The notes under the pieces: model-generated
Told to the model about the DNA's origin: nothing
The model's database searches: none
Seen by the model: the letters and a program-made list of their open reading frames with translations, nothing else
NCBI RefSeq assembly: GCF_040529335.1
Contig: NZ_CP159534.1
Location: forward strand, 8,370,001 to 8,434,000
Origin: Streptomyces sp. HUAS MG91
Lineage (GTDB): Bacteria > Actinomycetota > Actinomycetes > Streptomycetales > Streptomycetaceae
Length of the DNA stretch: 64,000 nt
Reading direction: 5' to 3'
Translations under genes and position numbers: made by a program
Shown: one piece after another, positions 50,681 through 60,014 of the stretch
Layout: each line of letters starts with the position of its first letter
How positions within the stretch are numbered: position 1 is the first letter of the stretch

Positions 50681-51850
50681 GTGAGCGCGGACGGGGCGAT
50701 GCGGGGGATGACCGACACGATGAAGGCACAGCACATGACGGCAATGGCGGAGACGGGCGTACCGGTCGGGGTGGGGATCCAGGAGGACTCGGGGAGCGCC
50801 GCGACGGATCTGGCGCACTGGCGAGCGGTCGCCGCCGCCACCGGACCCGCCGACCGGGAGACGGCCGAGGCAGGTGTGCGGCGCGCCTACCGCGATGCCG
50901 GTCTGACCGAGCCCGTACGCATCCTGTGGGCGGACTCGCCGCGCGCTGCCGTGACGCTGCTCGTACGGCTCGCTGGGGATGACGAACTGGGTTCATCTGT
51001 CAGGGACGTGGTGCGCAACGGGCCATGGGCCGAGGCCCGCGAGCGGCTGCACGCGCGGCTCGGCCCGAGCGGCTGGGGCGCGCACTGGAACGCCACGGGA
51101 GGCCGCCTGTGGAACACCACTCAGATGCTGGTCGACCGCATCAGAACGGGCGTCGTGGAGGACCTGGCCGCGCCGTCCCGCACGGTCGCGGGCGCACGGG
51201 ACCGCAGGAGCGAGACGGCGATCCGGCTCATGCTCCTGGACGCGGTGTTCGGCCAGCACGAGGCCGCCTGGCTGAGCGCTTTCGGCTCGTCCGACACGGA
51301 GTCGGACTCGCGGCTGGACGGGTTGGCGCAGGTCGCAAGGTCGGCCGGCTGGTGGTGGCCGTACGAGCGGGTGGCCGTGGTGTGCGAGCGGCCCACGGAG
51401 CTGCACCGCGACGAGGCCGGCCGCCTCGACAGCGCCACCGGACCCGCCCTGGCCTTCCCTGATGGATTCGCGCTGCACGCCTGGCGCGGCATGCCGGTGC
51501 CCGCCGACTTCCTGGCCGGGCTCGCCGGGCTGACCCCGCAGCGCATCCGCGACGAGGAGAACGCGGAACTGCGCCGGGTGATGCTGGAGCACTTCGGCTA
51601 CGACCGCTATCTGACGGAGTCCGGAGCGGAGCCCGTGCACCGGGACGCCACCGGCATCCTGTGGCGGGTCCAGCTCCCCGGCGACGAGGACGTGGTGATG
51701 GTCGAGGTCGTCAACTCCACTCCGGAGCCCGACGGGACGCACCGCACCTACTGGCTGCGCGTGCCGCCGCGCACGAGAACCGCACGTGAGGGCGTCGCCT
51801 GGACGTTCGGGCTCCAGGCCGACGCGTACGAGCCGCAGCGCGAGACGTGA
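50681..51850 (+). CDS. DUF6745 domain protein
   Basis: A 389-residue protein. The C-terminal half has the DUF6745 pattern: VAVVCERPTELHRDEAGRLDSATGPALAFPDGFALHAWRG, then EENAELRRVMLEHFGYDRYL and a last beta-rich module HRTYWLRVPPRT. The N-terminal half is helical. GTG 50681 is the longest start, and several in-frame ATG codons (for example 50699 and 50720) are alternatives. The family is widespread in actinomycetes and cyanobacteria without a proven role. Confidence 0.75.
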   Translation: MSADGAMRGMTDTMKAQHMTAMAETGVPVGVGIQEDSGSAATDLAHWRAVAAATGPADRETAEAGVRRAYRDAGLTEPVRILWADSPRAAVTLLVRLAGDDELGSSVRDVVRNGPWAEARERLHARLGPSGWGAHWNATGGRLWNTTQMLVDRIRTGVVEDLAAPSRTVAGARDRRSETAIRLMLLDAVFGQHEAAWLSAFGSSDTESDSRLDGLAQVARSAGWWWPYERVAVVCERPTELHRDEAGRLDSATGPALAFPDGFALHAWRGMPVPADFLAGLAGLTPQRIRDEENAELRRVMLEHFGYDRYLTESGAEPVHRDATGILWRVQLPGDEDVVMVEVVNSTPEPDGTHRTYWLRVPPRTRTAREGVAWTFGLQADAYEPQRET

Positions 51851-52009
51851 GGGGCGGGCGGACGAGGGGGCGACAGATACGGGGAGGCCGGCACCCCACG
51901 CCGAGAGGATCGAGGCCGGGCAGCGTGCCGCCGGGGACGGCCGCGGCCGCGCGTTGAACCAGGCCGCGCGACCCTTGGTGAAGGACGCTCCCGGGTGGTC
52001 GCGGTGTCG

Positions 52010-52654
52010 TCACTCCGCCCGGGGACGCAGCGCGTCGACGATCAGGTCGAGCGCGCGACCGGTCTGCTCCGGTGAGCTGCCGGACGCTGCGGCCAGCGAG
52101 ACGCCGAGGAGCAGAGTGGTCACGTCGTCCGGGTCGACGTCGCTGCGCAGGGTTCCGCCGCGGGCCCCCGCCGCGAGGAGTTCGCCGACCGCCGCGGCGA
52201 TCCGCTCGCGGGTTGGACGGGTCGGCATGGTGGTCGGGGAGGGGCCGGAGCGCAGCATGTCGATCATGCCGTGCTTGGTCGCCGCGAACGCGGTGTAGCG
52301 GTCCAGCCATGCCCGTAGCGCCGGGACCGGGGGCAGCTCGTCGAGCAGCTCGGACGCGGCGGCGGCGAGTGCGTCGAGCTCGGCTGCGTAGACCGCTTCG
52401 ACGAGCGCCTCCCGGGTCGGGAAGTGCCGGTAGAGCGTGCCGATGCCGACACCCGCCGCGCGCGCGACGGCGTCGAGGGTGACCGGGCCTTCGGCGGTGG
52501 CGCTGAACACGGACCGGGCCGCCGTGAGCAGCTTCTCGCGGTTGCGCCGCGCGTCGGAGCGGCCCGCCCGGCCCGTGCCGGCGGGGCGGCCCGTACGGGC
52601 GCCGGACGTGTCGCCCCCGGGAATGTCCGGTGCGGGCGGCTCGAGTGCGGTCAA
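52010..52654 (-). CDS. TetR/AcrR family regulator
   Basis: A 214-residue repressor with a disordered N-terminus, then the helix-turn-helix RREKLL-type helix ([20 protein letters not shown]), [29 protein letters not shown], and the C-terminal SBP-type domain [20 protein letters not shown]. The start is read as TTG 52654 with GGAGGAG upstream. One copy of the operator-like 14-mer at 52657-52670 overlaps this very ribosome binding site, so autoregulation may also act at translation initiation. Divergent aldo/keto reductase partner. Confidence 0.9.
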   Translation of the reverse strand: MTALEPPAPDIPGGDTSGARTGRPAGTGRAGRSDARRNREKLLTAARSVFSATAEGPVTLDAVARAAGVGIGTLYRHFPTREALVEAVYAAELDALAAAASELLDELPPVPALRAWLDRYTAFAATKHGMIDMLRSGPSPTTMPTRPTRERIAAAVGELLAAGARGGTLRSDVDPDDVTTLLLGVSLAAASGSSPEQTGRALDLIVDALRPRAE

Positions 52655-52656
52655 AG

Positions 52657-52670
52657 CGGAGGCTCCTCCG
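52657..52670. promoter_or_regulatory. Candidate TetR operator, copy 1
   Basis: CGGAGGCTCCTCCG, arms CGGAGG/CCTCCG, immediately upstream of the TetR start and overlapping its ribosome binding site. The identical 14-mer recurs at 52693-52706. Confidence 0.6.
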
Positions 52671-52690
52671 GTTCGTGCTACGGTTGTTTT

Positions 52691-52708
52691 AACGGAGGCT
52701 CCTCCGTT
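52691..52708. promoter_or_regulatory. Candidate TetR operator, copy 2
   Basis: AACGGAGG-CT-CCTCCGTT has 8-bp arms and the same core as copy 1, 36 bp away. It lies between the promoter-like TTGTTTTAA and the aldo/keto reductase start, suited to repress that gene. Confidence 0.7.
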
Positions 52709-52741
52709 TCACCTCGATCATCTCACGAGGACAGGACTCCC

Positions 52742-53701
52742 ATGCCTTCTGCCAATCCTTCCCCCTCCGAGTCCGCGATCGACTCCCGGACCACGGCCTC
52801 CGGCGCCCCGCGCGCCGGAGGCGCCGGACGGTTCGCCGGGCGCACCGTCTCCCGCGTCGGCTTCGGTGCCATGCAGCTGCCCCGACTCGCAGACGACCGC
52901 AAGGCCGCCCTCGGCGTGCTGCGCCGCGCGGTCGAGCTCGGCGTGGACCACATCGACACCGCCCAGTTCTACGGCAACGGGTTCTCCAACGACCTGATCC
53001 GCGAGGCGATCCGCCCCGAGGACGACGTGCTCGTCGTCAGCAAGGTCGGCGCCACGCCCGACGACGGTCCCGTTCACCTCCGCCTTGCTCAGCGCCCCGA
53101 GGAACTGCGGGCCAGCGTCGAGGACAACCTCGCCAGCCTCGGCGTCGAGCAGGTCCCCGTGGTCAACCTGCGCCGCGCCGACCACGGTCCCGGCCTGCGC
53201 GCCGAGGGCGACCAGGACGTCGACCTCGACGACCAGCTCGCCGTCATGACCGCGCTGCGCGACGAGGGCAAAATCGGTGCCATCGGCCTGAGCAGCACCA
53301 CCATCGACGTCCTGCGCCGATCGCTTCCGGCGGGCATCGTCTGCGTGCAGAACGCCTACAGCATCGTCTCCCGCGAGGACGAGGACATGGTCGAGCTGTG
53401 CCGCGCCGAGGGCATCGCCTGGGTGCCGTACTTCCCGCTCGGCAGCGCCTTCCCCGGCCTCCCGAAGGCGACCGAGGAGCCCGCAGTCCTCGCCGCCGCC
53501 GAGCGGCTGGACGCCTCGCCCGCGCAGATCGCCCTCGCCTGGCTGCTCCACCACACCCCCAACACGCTGCTCATCCCGGGCACCGCCGACGCCGACCATC
53601 TCGCGGCCAACGTCGCTGCGGGCGCGATCCGGCTCGACGAGGCGACCCTCGCCACCCTCGACGCGATCCCGTCCCGCACGGGCGACATCGAGATCCGCTG
53701 A
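52742..53701 (+). CDS. Aldo/keto reductase (oxidoreductase branch lacking the usual His)
   Basis: A 319-residue AKR-fold enzyme. The Asp/Tyr pair is in DHIDTAQFYGNG and the Lys in VVSKVG. The strand that normally ends with the catalytic His reads VVNLRRADHG, so the fourth tetrad residue differs, as in the group of AKRs regulated by TetR in actinomycetes. The NADP-binding end is PNTLLIPGTADADHLAANV. ATG 52742; the frame is open far upstream but that part overlaps the divergent regulator. Likely induced when the TetR protein binds a ligand. Confidence 0.9.
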   Translation: MPSANPSPSESAIDSRTTASGAPRAGGAGRFAGRTVSRVGFGAMQLPRLADDRKAALGVLRRAVELGVDHIDTAQFYGNGFSNDLIREAIRPEDDVLVVSKVGATPDDGPVHLRLAQRPEELRASVEDNLASLGVEQVPVVNLRRADHGPGLRAEGDQDVDLDDQLAVMTALRDEGKIGAIGLSSTTIDVLRRSLPAGIVCVQNAYSIVSREDEDMVELCRAEGIAWVPYFPLGSAFPGLPKATEEPAVLAAAERLDASPAQIALAWLLHHTPNTLLIPGTADADHLAANVAAGAIRLDEATLATLDAIPSRTGDIEIR

Positions 53702-53843
53702 CGTCACGACCGGCCTTCCGGGCGACCTCTTCTCCGGAGCCCTTCGCCGGGCCGGGCCGTTCTTCAGGGACGGCCCCGCCCGGGACGACAGCACCCGGAC
53801 GACAGAACCCGGGTGGCAGCACTCCACGGAACGGGAGCACCCC

Positions 53844-54158
53844 ATGTCACTGAACGCCGAAGAACGTCGCCGTACAGGCACGGAACTCAGGAGCAACCTC
53901 GCCCTGACCGGTCTCACCGACCAGCAGGTCGCGGCCGACCTGGAGTGGACACAGGACCGGCTCACCAACACCCTCGACATCGAGGGCGCCGACCCCGTGG
54001 ACGTGTGGCAACTGCGCGACTACCTCGCGCAGGCCGTCCGCGACGCGGGACGCGAACCCGTCCCGTTCACCGTCCTGACCGACCGGTCGAGGAAAATGGC
54101 CCGCGCCTGGTTCGGGCTGCGCACGGCGCCGCGACACGACTTCACGCCGACCGCCTGA
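53844..54158 (+). CDS. DUF2316 family protein
   Basis: A 104-residue cytosolic protein of the DUF2316 family: MSLNAEERRRTGTELRSNLA, then LTGLTDQQVAADLEWTQDRL with a helix-turn-helix-like look, and WQLRDYLAQAVRDAGREPVPF. It might bind nucleic acid, but no role is known. The ATG has GGGAG upstream. It lies 142 bp after the aldo/keto reductase on the same strand and may be co-transcribed. Confidence 0.8.
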   Translation: MSLNAEERRRTGTELRSNLALTGLTDQQVAADLEWTQDRLTNTLDIEGADPVDVWQLRDYLAQAVRDAGREPVPFTVLTDRSRKMARAWFGLRTAPRHDFTPTA

Positions 54159-54292
54159 GGCATGGGGGCGACAGCGGGCGGTCGCGCTCGGCTGACCCGG
54201 CCGCCAGGCGTGCTCGGCGGCGGCCCCGGATAGAGTCTGCCGTTGATCAAGGGGCCCGGACGTCGGGACCCTCGTACCAGGGTGGGGAAGCG

Positions 54293-54808
54293 ATGAACGA
54301 GGCACCGGCCGGGACGACGTGGCAGCTGACGGACGACAAGGGCGGGAAGCTGGCGGGTCGCTGGTGGAAGTGGGCGCTGTCGGCGCCGAAGGAACTGAGC
54401 CCCGTACGGGACACGACCGGTGAGCACGCCGGGTGGAAGCAGCCGCGCGATTTGTGGTTCCTGGCGGGCACGTACGGCGGCAAGGTGGTGCGCACCTGCG
54501 AGATACCTGCCGGGCGCCCGCTCTTCTTCCCGGTGATCAACATGCAGCACACGCACAGCCATTCGGCGACGCCGCTGACCATTCCGGTGGCCGAGGCGAC
54601 CGCTCACCTGAACGGGGTGGAGCTGGTCCTGTCGCAGTTCTCGGGCTCCTTCCGCACCGGGTTCACCCGGCGGCACGCCTGGGGCCTGTGGGGAGCGGTG
54701 GAGCCGCTGGTGCCCGGCCAGTACGTCCTGGAGATAAAGGCTGACACCGGCCAGGGCTTCTGGCTGGACACCACGTACCACCTGACGGTCGTGGAGAACC
54801 TCGGCTGA
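54293..54808 (+). CDS. Conserved hypothetical protein
   Basis: A 171-residue protein without signal peptide. It shows WRWxW-type phrases AGRWWKWALSAPKELSPVRD, LWFLAGTYGGKVVRTCEIPA and GRPLFFPVINMQHTHSHS, then a beta-rich second half ending FWLDTTYHLTVVENLG. Similar conserved blocks (WFLAGT...R.C.IP.G..LFFPVIN) occur in proteins of unknown function in several phyla. ATG 54293 with GGGGAAG upstream. Probably monocistronic. Confidence 0.7.
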   Translation: MNEAPAGTTWQLTDDKGGKLAGRWWKWALSAPKELSPVRDTTGEHAGWKQPRDLWFLAGTYGGKVVRTCEIPAGRPLFFPVINMQHTHSHSATPLTIPVAEATAHLNGVELVLSQFSGSFRTGFTRRHAWGLWGAVEPLVPGQYVLEIKADTGQGFWLDTTYHLTVVENLG

Positions 54809-54952
54809 GGTTCAGCTCACGGGACTGGCACCAGATCGGCGTCTCGGCGAGTCAGGGCACAGCGCCCGGCCTGATCCGGTGTCAGTAGACCGCTCTCCGC
54901 GACTTGTTGGAGCCGCAGGATCGACAGGCCGGCTGAGATCCTGCGGCGGTGT

Positions 54953-55570
54953 TCAACGTGGGGAACCAGCTTCCAAATGAGCCGCGATCCGCACGATCGT
55001 CGTTGCGTTGTCCTCGAACAAATGCGCCTGCATGCCCGCCGCTTGGGCCGCATCGACGTTCACGGCGACATCATCGATGAAGAGACAGTTCTCCGGCCGC
55101 ACTTTCAGGCTGTCGCATGCAGCCTCGAAAGCACGCAGATCCGGTTTCTCCATGCCGATCTCGTGCGAGTACACGATCTCCTCGACCAACTCGTCGAATT
55201 GATACAGCGCCGTCTCCCGCTCTCGGGCACCGACGAAGCTGTTGCTCAGGATGCCCAGCGTGCAACTGCCCCGCAGCCCCCGTACATAGGCGATGAGCTC
55301 CTCGTTCGGCGCTCCCAGGTATTCCGCCCAGAGATCAGCCATGAAACTTTCCACCTGAGGCGCGTCGAGCCCCAAGCGGGACGCTACCTCCCATCCCACG
55401 TCGTGCTCGCTGATATGGCCGATGCTTCCGGCGCGCCACACGTCACGCATGCGCTCATGCACAGTGCCCAGCGGCAGCGCCAGCCGCTCTTCCCACCGCT
55501 GCACCCACCCTGTTTCCGGCGTGATCTCCAGGACGCCGCCAATATCCAGAATGACGCAGGTCGCCGTCAC
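54953..55570 (-). CDS. HAD superfamily hydrolase
   Basis: A 205-residue phosphatase-like protein. Motif I is VILDIGGVLEIT (the first Asp is the nucleophile, but the usual +2 Asp/Tyr position is Gly as in the epoxide-hydrolase/YihX branch). Motif II is LGILSNSF, motif III is GMEKPDLRAFEAAC and motif IV is CLFIDDVAVNV. It dephosphorylates small metabolites or is a relative of them. GTG 55570 with AGGGGAG upstream. The 140 bp downstream contain a leftward frame (RRRISAGLSILRLQQVAESG...) that may be another gene remnant. Confidence 0.87.
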   Translation of the reverse strand: MTATCVILDIGGVLEITPETGWVQRWEERLALPLGTVHERMRDVWRAGSIGHISEHDVGWEVASRLGLDAPQVESFMADLWAEYLGAPNEELIAYVRGLRGSCTLGILSNSFVGARERETALYQFDELVEEIVYSHEIGMEKPDLRAFEAACDSLKVRPENCLFIDDVAVNVDAAQAAGMQAHLFEDNATTIVRIAAHLEAGSPR

Positions 55571-55899
55571 TTGAACTCCCCTTCTTTGCCGTACCGGTTG
55601 GCAGGCGCACACCGCCCGCGCATGTGATCAATAGCGACACTGTCGTCTTTCCTGCCGCGGCAAGGTCAAGGCTCTTCGGAACCTTGTGGCAGCCCTGTTG
55701 CGAATCACCCCACGACTTCAGCAGTGAACGGGTGGGCCGACGGAACCAGTCTGTCGGCCCACCTTCACCTTTACCGGCGTGCGCAAGCTGCGCCATCGGC
55801 AGGCTCGCCGTATGAGCGAACAGCCGCCCCGCCGTCCTCCCACCGTCGGGTGGAAGGCATCGACGACCGACGAGAGTTCGCGGTGCCGGATGCGGACCC
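55571..55899. other. Intergenic region between the HAD and surface-protein genes
   Basis: 329 bp containing the promoter side of the HAD gene and the terminator of the surface-protein gene (55731-55763). No open frame here is convincing. Confidence 0.5.
55731..55763. terminator. Hairpin terminator of the surface-protein gene
   Basis: GGTGGGCCGAC and GTCGGCCCACC form a perfect 11-bp stem with an 11-nt loop, 137 bp beyond the minus-strand stop of the LAXTG protein. Confidence 0.65.
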
Positions 55900-58086
55900 T
55901 CAGCTCCGGCGGCGGCGCTGCTTGCGGGAGATGGCGAACACGCCGGCGCAGATGGCGGCGAGCGCGGCTCCGAAGACGTACATCACGGTCGTCCCGGTGT
56001 CGGCGAGATGGCCTCCGCCGTTGTGATCCGGGTGACCGGCGGGCGGCACGCTTCGGGACGGCTCGCTGGTCGGCGTGGGTGACGGCTTCGGGGTCGAGGA
56101 GTCCGTCGGAGCGGGGGACCCGGTCGGGGACGGGCTGTCGGTCGGACTGGGAGAGGTCGTCGGCGACGGACTGTCGGTCGGCGACGACGAATCCGTGGGA
56201 GACGGCGAGTCCGTCGGGCTCGGTGAGTCGGTCGGGGACGGGGAATCGGTCGGGCTGGGGGAGTCCGTCGGCGACGGGGTGACCACCGGGACCTCGGTGG
56301 AGCAGGCGTCGGCGGCGGCTCGTCGCGCTGCGGAGGCCGCCGTGTCGGCGCAGCTGCCCCCTTCGGCGTCCGTGGTCACCACGTTGCGGAGCGTCCCGTC
56401 CCCGTCCGCCGGGTCGTGCACGGTGACGCTGTAGACGATCGTGACCGATTTGCCAGGATCGAGGTTCCCGGTCCAGTCGAGGTGGTCACCGGTACGCGTG
56501 ACGGTTCCCGTGGAGGCCATGGCATCGTCGTTGTAGTCCGCGTCGTCCAGGACGCCGCTCAGATCGTCAGTGAGGTGTGCGGGCGTGTAGGGGCTGTTTC
56601 CGGTGTTCACCGCCTTCACCGTGTACGTCACCTTGTCGCCGGGCCCGGCCTTCGAGGGGGAGGCGGTCTTGTGCAGGCTCAGACGCGGATTCGGGGTGAA
56701 CACCGGGGCCGTGGCACTGGACGGGTTCGAGGGGACCTCCGAGCCGCCGGGGCTGAGGCCCTGGGCGTTGGCTGTGTTCACGATCGTCCCGCGCGCGGCG
56801 TCGTCCTCGGTGACCACGTAGCTGCCGGTGCACACCATGGAGGCGTCCGGGCCGCCGGCCAGTCCGAGTGTGGTGCGCGGGCACGAGATGTCCTTGACCA
56901 GCGGGTCGGTCACCGTGACCGATGTCAGTTCCTCGGGGGAGGTGTTGGTGACCAGGAACTGGTAGGAGACGGTGTCGCCCACGTGGTACGGCGTGTGTGC
57001 CGGAGGCGGGGTGGATGCCACCGACTTGACCAGGTTGAGGCTGTCGAGACTGTCCACGGAACTGGCCTTCAGCCCCCGCAGCAAATGTGTGTCCGTGAGG
57101 CCGCCGGTCGATCCCGAGAAACCGAATTTGTAGGTCTTGGGCGCCGCGGTGGGCATCCGTCGGGTCAGTACCGTCTGGAAGCCCTTGCCGTCCTTGAAGT
57201 CGATCTCTACGGTCACCAGCGGCCGCAGCTCGGGGCTGACCGTCACCCGCGCGGTGCGCAGGGCCTGTTCGGGATCGTCGGTGGAGGCGCGCAGCGGTCC
57301 GGGCAGGTTCGAGGTGTACCCACCAGGCTTCGAGCTGTCCGGTACGAGCGTGCCGGCAAGGTAGCAGTATCCGTCCAGGTCCTGTCCGGGACCGCGCAGG
57401 ACGACGGTGTCGGGCACGATGTTGAAGCCGTCGACGGGGGAGGCGTCCAACCCCGTACAGCCCATGCCTCGGTTCTCGGCGTCGTTGGCGTAGTTGCCGT
57501 AGGCGTCCAGGCCGACGCCGAGGTAGCCGCCGTCGACCCCGGGAGTCAGATTGCGCTGGGCGTAGCCGAGAGAACCGCCGTCCGCCCCTGCGGAGGTGAG
57601 GTCCACGGAGCCGTCGACCAGGAAGAAGCCGATGCCGTCCGCGCCGTTTCCGCCGTACTGGTACTGGTCGAACGTGACCTGAAGTCCGCCGTTGCCCGGC
57701 AGCGGCCGGTTGTAGAGCAGGCCACCGCGCCGGTAGTTGCCCTGGTCCGTCAGCTGCAGCCAGCCCGGCGTGCGGCCGGACTCGGGTACGGGCTGCGTCT
57801 GCTGTTCGGGGTCCGAGCAGGGCCCGGTGGCCGACTGGTCCGCCGGCGGCTCCTCCGACGCGCCCGTCAGGCACACCGTGTTCAGCGGAATGAACCCGGG
57901 GTCCATCACCGAGGTGCCGGTGAACGTCTCCTGCAGCAGGTCGGAGCCGCCGTCGGACGGGGCTGCGGCCAGCGAGGAGGCTGCGGGGAGGGTGGCCGCC
58001 ACGGCGACCAACAGACATCCGGCGGCCGCGGCGCTCAGAGAGACCCGTCGCCTGACCGGACGCTCGCGATGTGTTCTTCTGCTCAT
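55900..58086 (-). CDS. LAXTG-anchored cell-surface protein with lectin-like and DUF11 domains
   Basis: A 728-residue wall-anchored protein. It has a signal peptide (about 1-41), then an L-type-lectin-like region ([68 protein letters not shown]). Two DUF11-type Ig-like modules follow ([20 protein letters not shown] and [20 protein letters not shown]). A linker of ten or so SPSPTD repeats comes next (about 612-675), then LADTG (694-698), a hydrophobic helix and a basic tail. LAXTG is the motif cut by actinomycete class E sortases. It may mediate carbohydrate adhesion of hyphae. No sortase gene is in the window. Confidence 0.9.
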   Translation of the reverse strand: MSRRTHRERPVRRRVSLSAAAAGCLLVAVAATLPAASSLAAAPSDGGSDLLQETFTGTSVMDPGFIPLNTVCLTGASEEPPADQSATGPCSDPEQQTQPVPESGRTPGWLQLTDQGNYRRGGLLYNRPLPGNGGLQVTFDQYQYGGNGADGIGFFLVDGSVDLTSAGADGGSLGYAQRNLTPGVDGGYLGVGLDAYGNYANDAENRGMGCTGLDASPVDGFNIVPDTVVLRGPGQDLDGYCYLAGTLVPDSSKPGGYTSNLPGPLRASTDDPEQALRTARVTVSPELRPLVTVEIDFKDGKGFQTVLTRRMPTAAPKTYKFGFSGSTGGLTDTHLLRGLKASSVDSLDSLNLVKSVASTPPPAHTPYHVGDTVSYQFLVTNTSPEELTSVTVTDPLVKDISCPRTTLGLAGGPDASMVCTGSYVVTEDDAARGTIVNTANAQGLSPGGSEVPSNPSSATAPVFTPNPRLSLHKTASPSKAGPGDKVTYTVKAVNTGNSPYTPAHLTDDLSGVLDDADYNDDAMASTGTVTRTGDHLDWTGNLDPGKSVTIVYSVTVHDPADGDGTLRNVVTTDAEGGSCADTAASAARRAAADACSTEVPVVTPSPTDSPSPTDSPSPTDSPSPTDSPSPTDSSSPTDSPSPTTSPSPTDSPSPTGSPAPTDSSTPKPSPTPTSEPSRSVPPAGHPDHNGGGHLADTGTTVMYVFGAALAAICAGVFAISRKQRRRRS
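56086..56275 (-). repeat. Short tandem repeat encoding SPSPTD units
   Basis: The surface-protein gene carries an 18-bp-period repeat encoding Ser-Pro-Ser-Pro-Thr-Asp about ten times with small variations ([18 protein letters not shown]). It forms an extended wall-spanning stalk and is prone to copy-number change. Confidence 0.8.
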
Positions 58087-58190
58087 TTTCTGACGGTATG
58101 AAAGTTTTTGCTACATCAAGTGTTGCGCGGGCGGAGTCCGTGCACGGTCACCGGGCTGCCGCAGCCCTGGTGACCCGTCCGGCCCAACAT

Positions 58191-58239
58191 GCTCTGCCGT
58201 GCCTCCCGATTCGGCGGGTCGGCGAAGGCACGGCAGAGC
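58191..58239. terminator. Strong 14-bp hairpin terminator
   Basis: GCTCTGCCGTGCCT and AGGCACGGCAGAGC form a perfect 14-bp stem with a 21-nt loop, 12 bp past the TetR stop on the minus strand. It also insulates the surface-protein promoter. Confidence 0.8.
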
Positions 58240-58250
58240 GAGGCAACCGC

Positions 58251-58862
58251 TCAACTCTCCTGCGTGGCGGTCCGCTGTCCCGAGCGCCTGGTCTGCGACA
58301 GCGCGTCCACGGTCACGCCCACGATGGCCAGGAGCTGCGCCGGGCTCGCCCCGGCCCTGCTCATGACGGCGAGCGACTGATTTACAGCCGCCGCGTGTAC
58401 GGCGAAGTCCTCGGCGTCCTGGTCGGCCAGTCGGCCGGCCTTCAGGGCGGCGCGCAGGCGCAGCCGCTGGAATCCGAGGGCCTGCTTGGCGTGCGCCGCG
58501 ACGCTCGGGCTCAGCACCGGAATCGCCATGGCCGACTGGGCGATCAGGCATCCATCAGGGAGCTCGGGATCGGCGATGCGCTCGAGGGTGACGTCGAAGA
58601 ACGCACGGACAGCGGCCACGGGCTCCGAGGCCGCACACGACAGGGCGGCGTCGTACTTCGCGCCATAGCGGGCGGCGTAGAGATCCAGGCAGCGCAGGAA
58701 GAGCGTGTCCTTGTCGCCGAGGGAGGAGTAGATGGAACTGCGGTTCAGGCCCGTTGCGCGCGACAGATCGCCCAATGACGTGTCGGCGTAGCCATCGCGC
58801 CAGAACTGGATCATCGCAGCGTCGAGCGCCGTGTCCATGTCGAACTGCTTCTTGCCTGCCAC
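58251..58862 (-). CDS. TetR/AcrR family regulator
   Basis: A 203-residue repressor beginning AGKKQFDMDTALDAAMIQFW, the standard opening of the AcrR branch. Its helix-turn-helix is GYADTSLGDLSRATGLNRSSIYSSLGDKDTLF. The ligand domain has DGCLIAQSAMAIPVLSPSVA, with the Cys typical of this group. GTG 58862 is preferred by homology and GGAAG upstream over GTG 58901. Divergent from the hydrolase at 59076, with a clear operator at 58912-58935. Confidence 0.92.
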   Translation of the reverse strand: MAGKKQFDMDTALDAAMIQFWRDGYADTSLGDLSRATGLNRSSIYSSLGDKDTLFLRCLDLYAARYGAKYDAALSCAASEPVAAVRAFFDVTLERIADPELPDGCLIAQSAMAIPVLSPSVAAHAKQALGFQRLRLRAALKAGRLADQDAEDFAVHAAAVNQSLAVMSRAGASPAQLLAIVGVTVDALSQTRRSGQRTATQES

Positions 58863-58911
58863 GCGGCACTTCCGATGCGTCGATGAGTCGGGCCGTGTCA
58901 CGCACCATCCT

Positions 58912-58935
58912 ATCTTGAACTGATCGGTTCAAGAT
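58912..58935. promoter_or_regulatory. Candidate TetR operator (9-bp arms)
   Basis: ATCTTGAAC and GTTCAAGAT are perfect arms around TGATCG, in the A/T-rich gap between the TetR gene and the hydrolase. The pattern TTGAAC-N6-GTTCAA closely fits the sites of this TetR branch. Confidence 0.75.
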
Positions 58936-59075
58936 GCGCTACTCTTCAAACGTGCTCGTGTCCAGCCGCGCTCATGACCAGACGTGCCGCGCTCACTTCG
59001 CGACCGCGCGCTCAACACACCACGCCGTCAGCCACACCGTCTCCACCCCACACCTGACACCGACGGAGGACCCCC

Positions 59076-60014
59076 GTGACCGGCCCAGCAGCCAGCACTC
59101 CACATGTCTCCGCGAGCAACCCCATCCGCGATCTGCCCCTGCAACATCTGGCCGGATTCACCCACCGCTGGGTCGACGCGGACGGCGTCCGCCTTCATGC
59201 CGTCGAAGGCGGACAGCCGAGCGGCCCGGCTGTGGTCCTGCTCGCCGGCTTCCCGCAAACCTGGTGGGCCTGGCGAAAGGTGATGCCCCACCTCGCGCAC
59301 CGGTTCCACGTCATTGCGATCGACCTGCCAGGTCAGGGCCACTCCGAGCGCCCGGAGCGCGGTTACGACACGCACACGGTCGCCACACACGTCCACGCCG
59401 CCGTGCAGGCTCTCGGAGTGTCGACATACTCCCTGGTCGCCCACGACATCGGCGCCTGGGTCGCCTTCTCCCTCGCCCTCGACTTCGAGAGCCGGCTGCG
59501 CCGGGTCGCTCTGCTCGACGCCGGGATCCCCGGCATCACTCTTCCGGAGTCGATCCCCACCGACCCGGATCAAGCGTGGAAAACGTGGCACTTCGCGTTC
59601 CACAGCGTGCCCGAGCTGCCCGAGACGCTGCTTGCCGGCCGCGAACGCGAGTACGTCGGCTGGTTCCTGAAAGTGAAGGCCCTGTCTCCCGACACCTTCG
59701 ACGACGCCGAGCTCGACCACTACGCGGCGGCCATCGCCGTCGACGGCGGCCTGCGTGCTTCCCTCGCGTACTACCGAAACGCCCCGGACTCGGCGCGCAG
59801 GAACCGCGAAGCGCTCAAGTCGCGGCATCTGACCGTGCCCATCCTCGGCATCTCCAGCAGCCACGGTTCCGTCCCTGACATGGCCGCCGCCATCAGTCCA
59901 TGGGCCGAGAACACCACCGGAATCGTCGTGCCCGACGCCGGACACTTCATCCCCGACGAGCAGCCCGAAGCCGTCGCTGCGGCGCTGACGGACTTCGTCA
60001 CCGACGACGAGTGA
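59076..60014 (+). CDS. Alpha/beta hydrolase, epoxide hydrolase/dehalogenase-like
   Basis: A 312-residue hydrolase. The oxyanion region is VVLLAGFPQTWWAW, the nucleophile elbow SLVAHDIGAWVAF uses Asp (as in soluble epoxide hydrolases and fluoroacetate dehalogenase), and the His is in DAGHFIPDEQPE. Cap-domain residues HFAFHSVPELPETLL match the same group. GTG start with GGAGGA upstream. Divergent TetR gene with shared operator implies induction by a xenobiotic or epoxide-like compound. Substrate unproven. Confidence 0.88.
   Translation: MTGPAASTPHVSASNPIRDLPLQHLAGFTHRWVDADGVRLHAVEGGQPSGPAVVLLAGFPQTWWAWRKVMPHLAHRFHVIAIDLPGQGHSERPERGYDTHTVATHVHAAVQALGVSTYSLVAHDIGAWVAFSLALDFESRLRRVALLDAGIPGITLPESIPTDPDQAWKTWHFAFHSVPELPETLLAGREREYVGWFLKVKALSPDTFDDAELDHYAAAIAVDGGLRASLAYYRNAPDSARRNREALKSRHLTVPILGISSSHGSVPDMAAAISPWAENTTGIVVPDAGHFIPDEQPEAVAAALTDFVTDDE

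Noticed and set aside
56086..56275. The repeated block in the surface-protein gene as a CRISPR array
   Set aside because: The 18-bp units are contiguous without spacers and encode in-frame SPSPTD; it is a protein stalk repeat.
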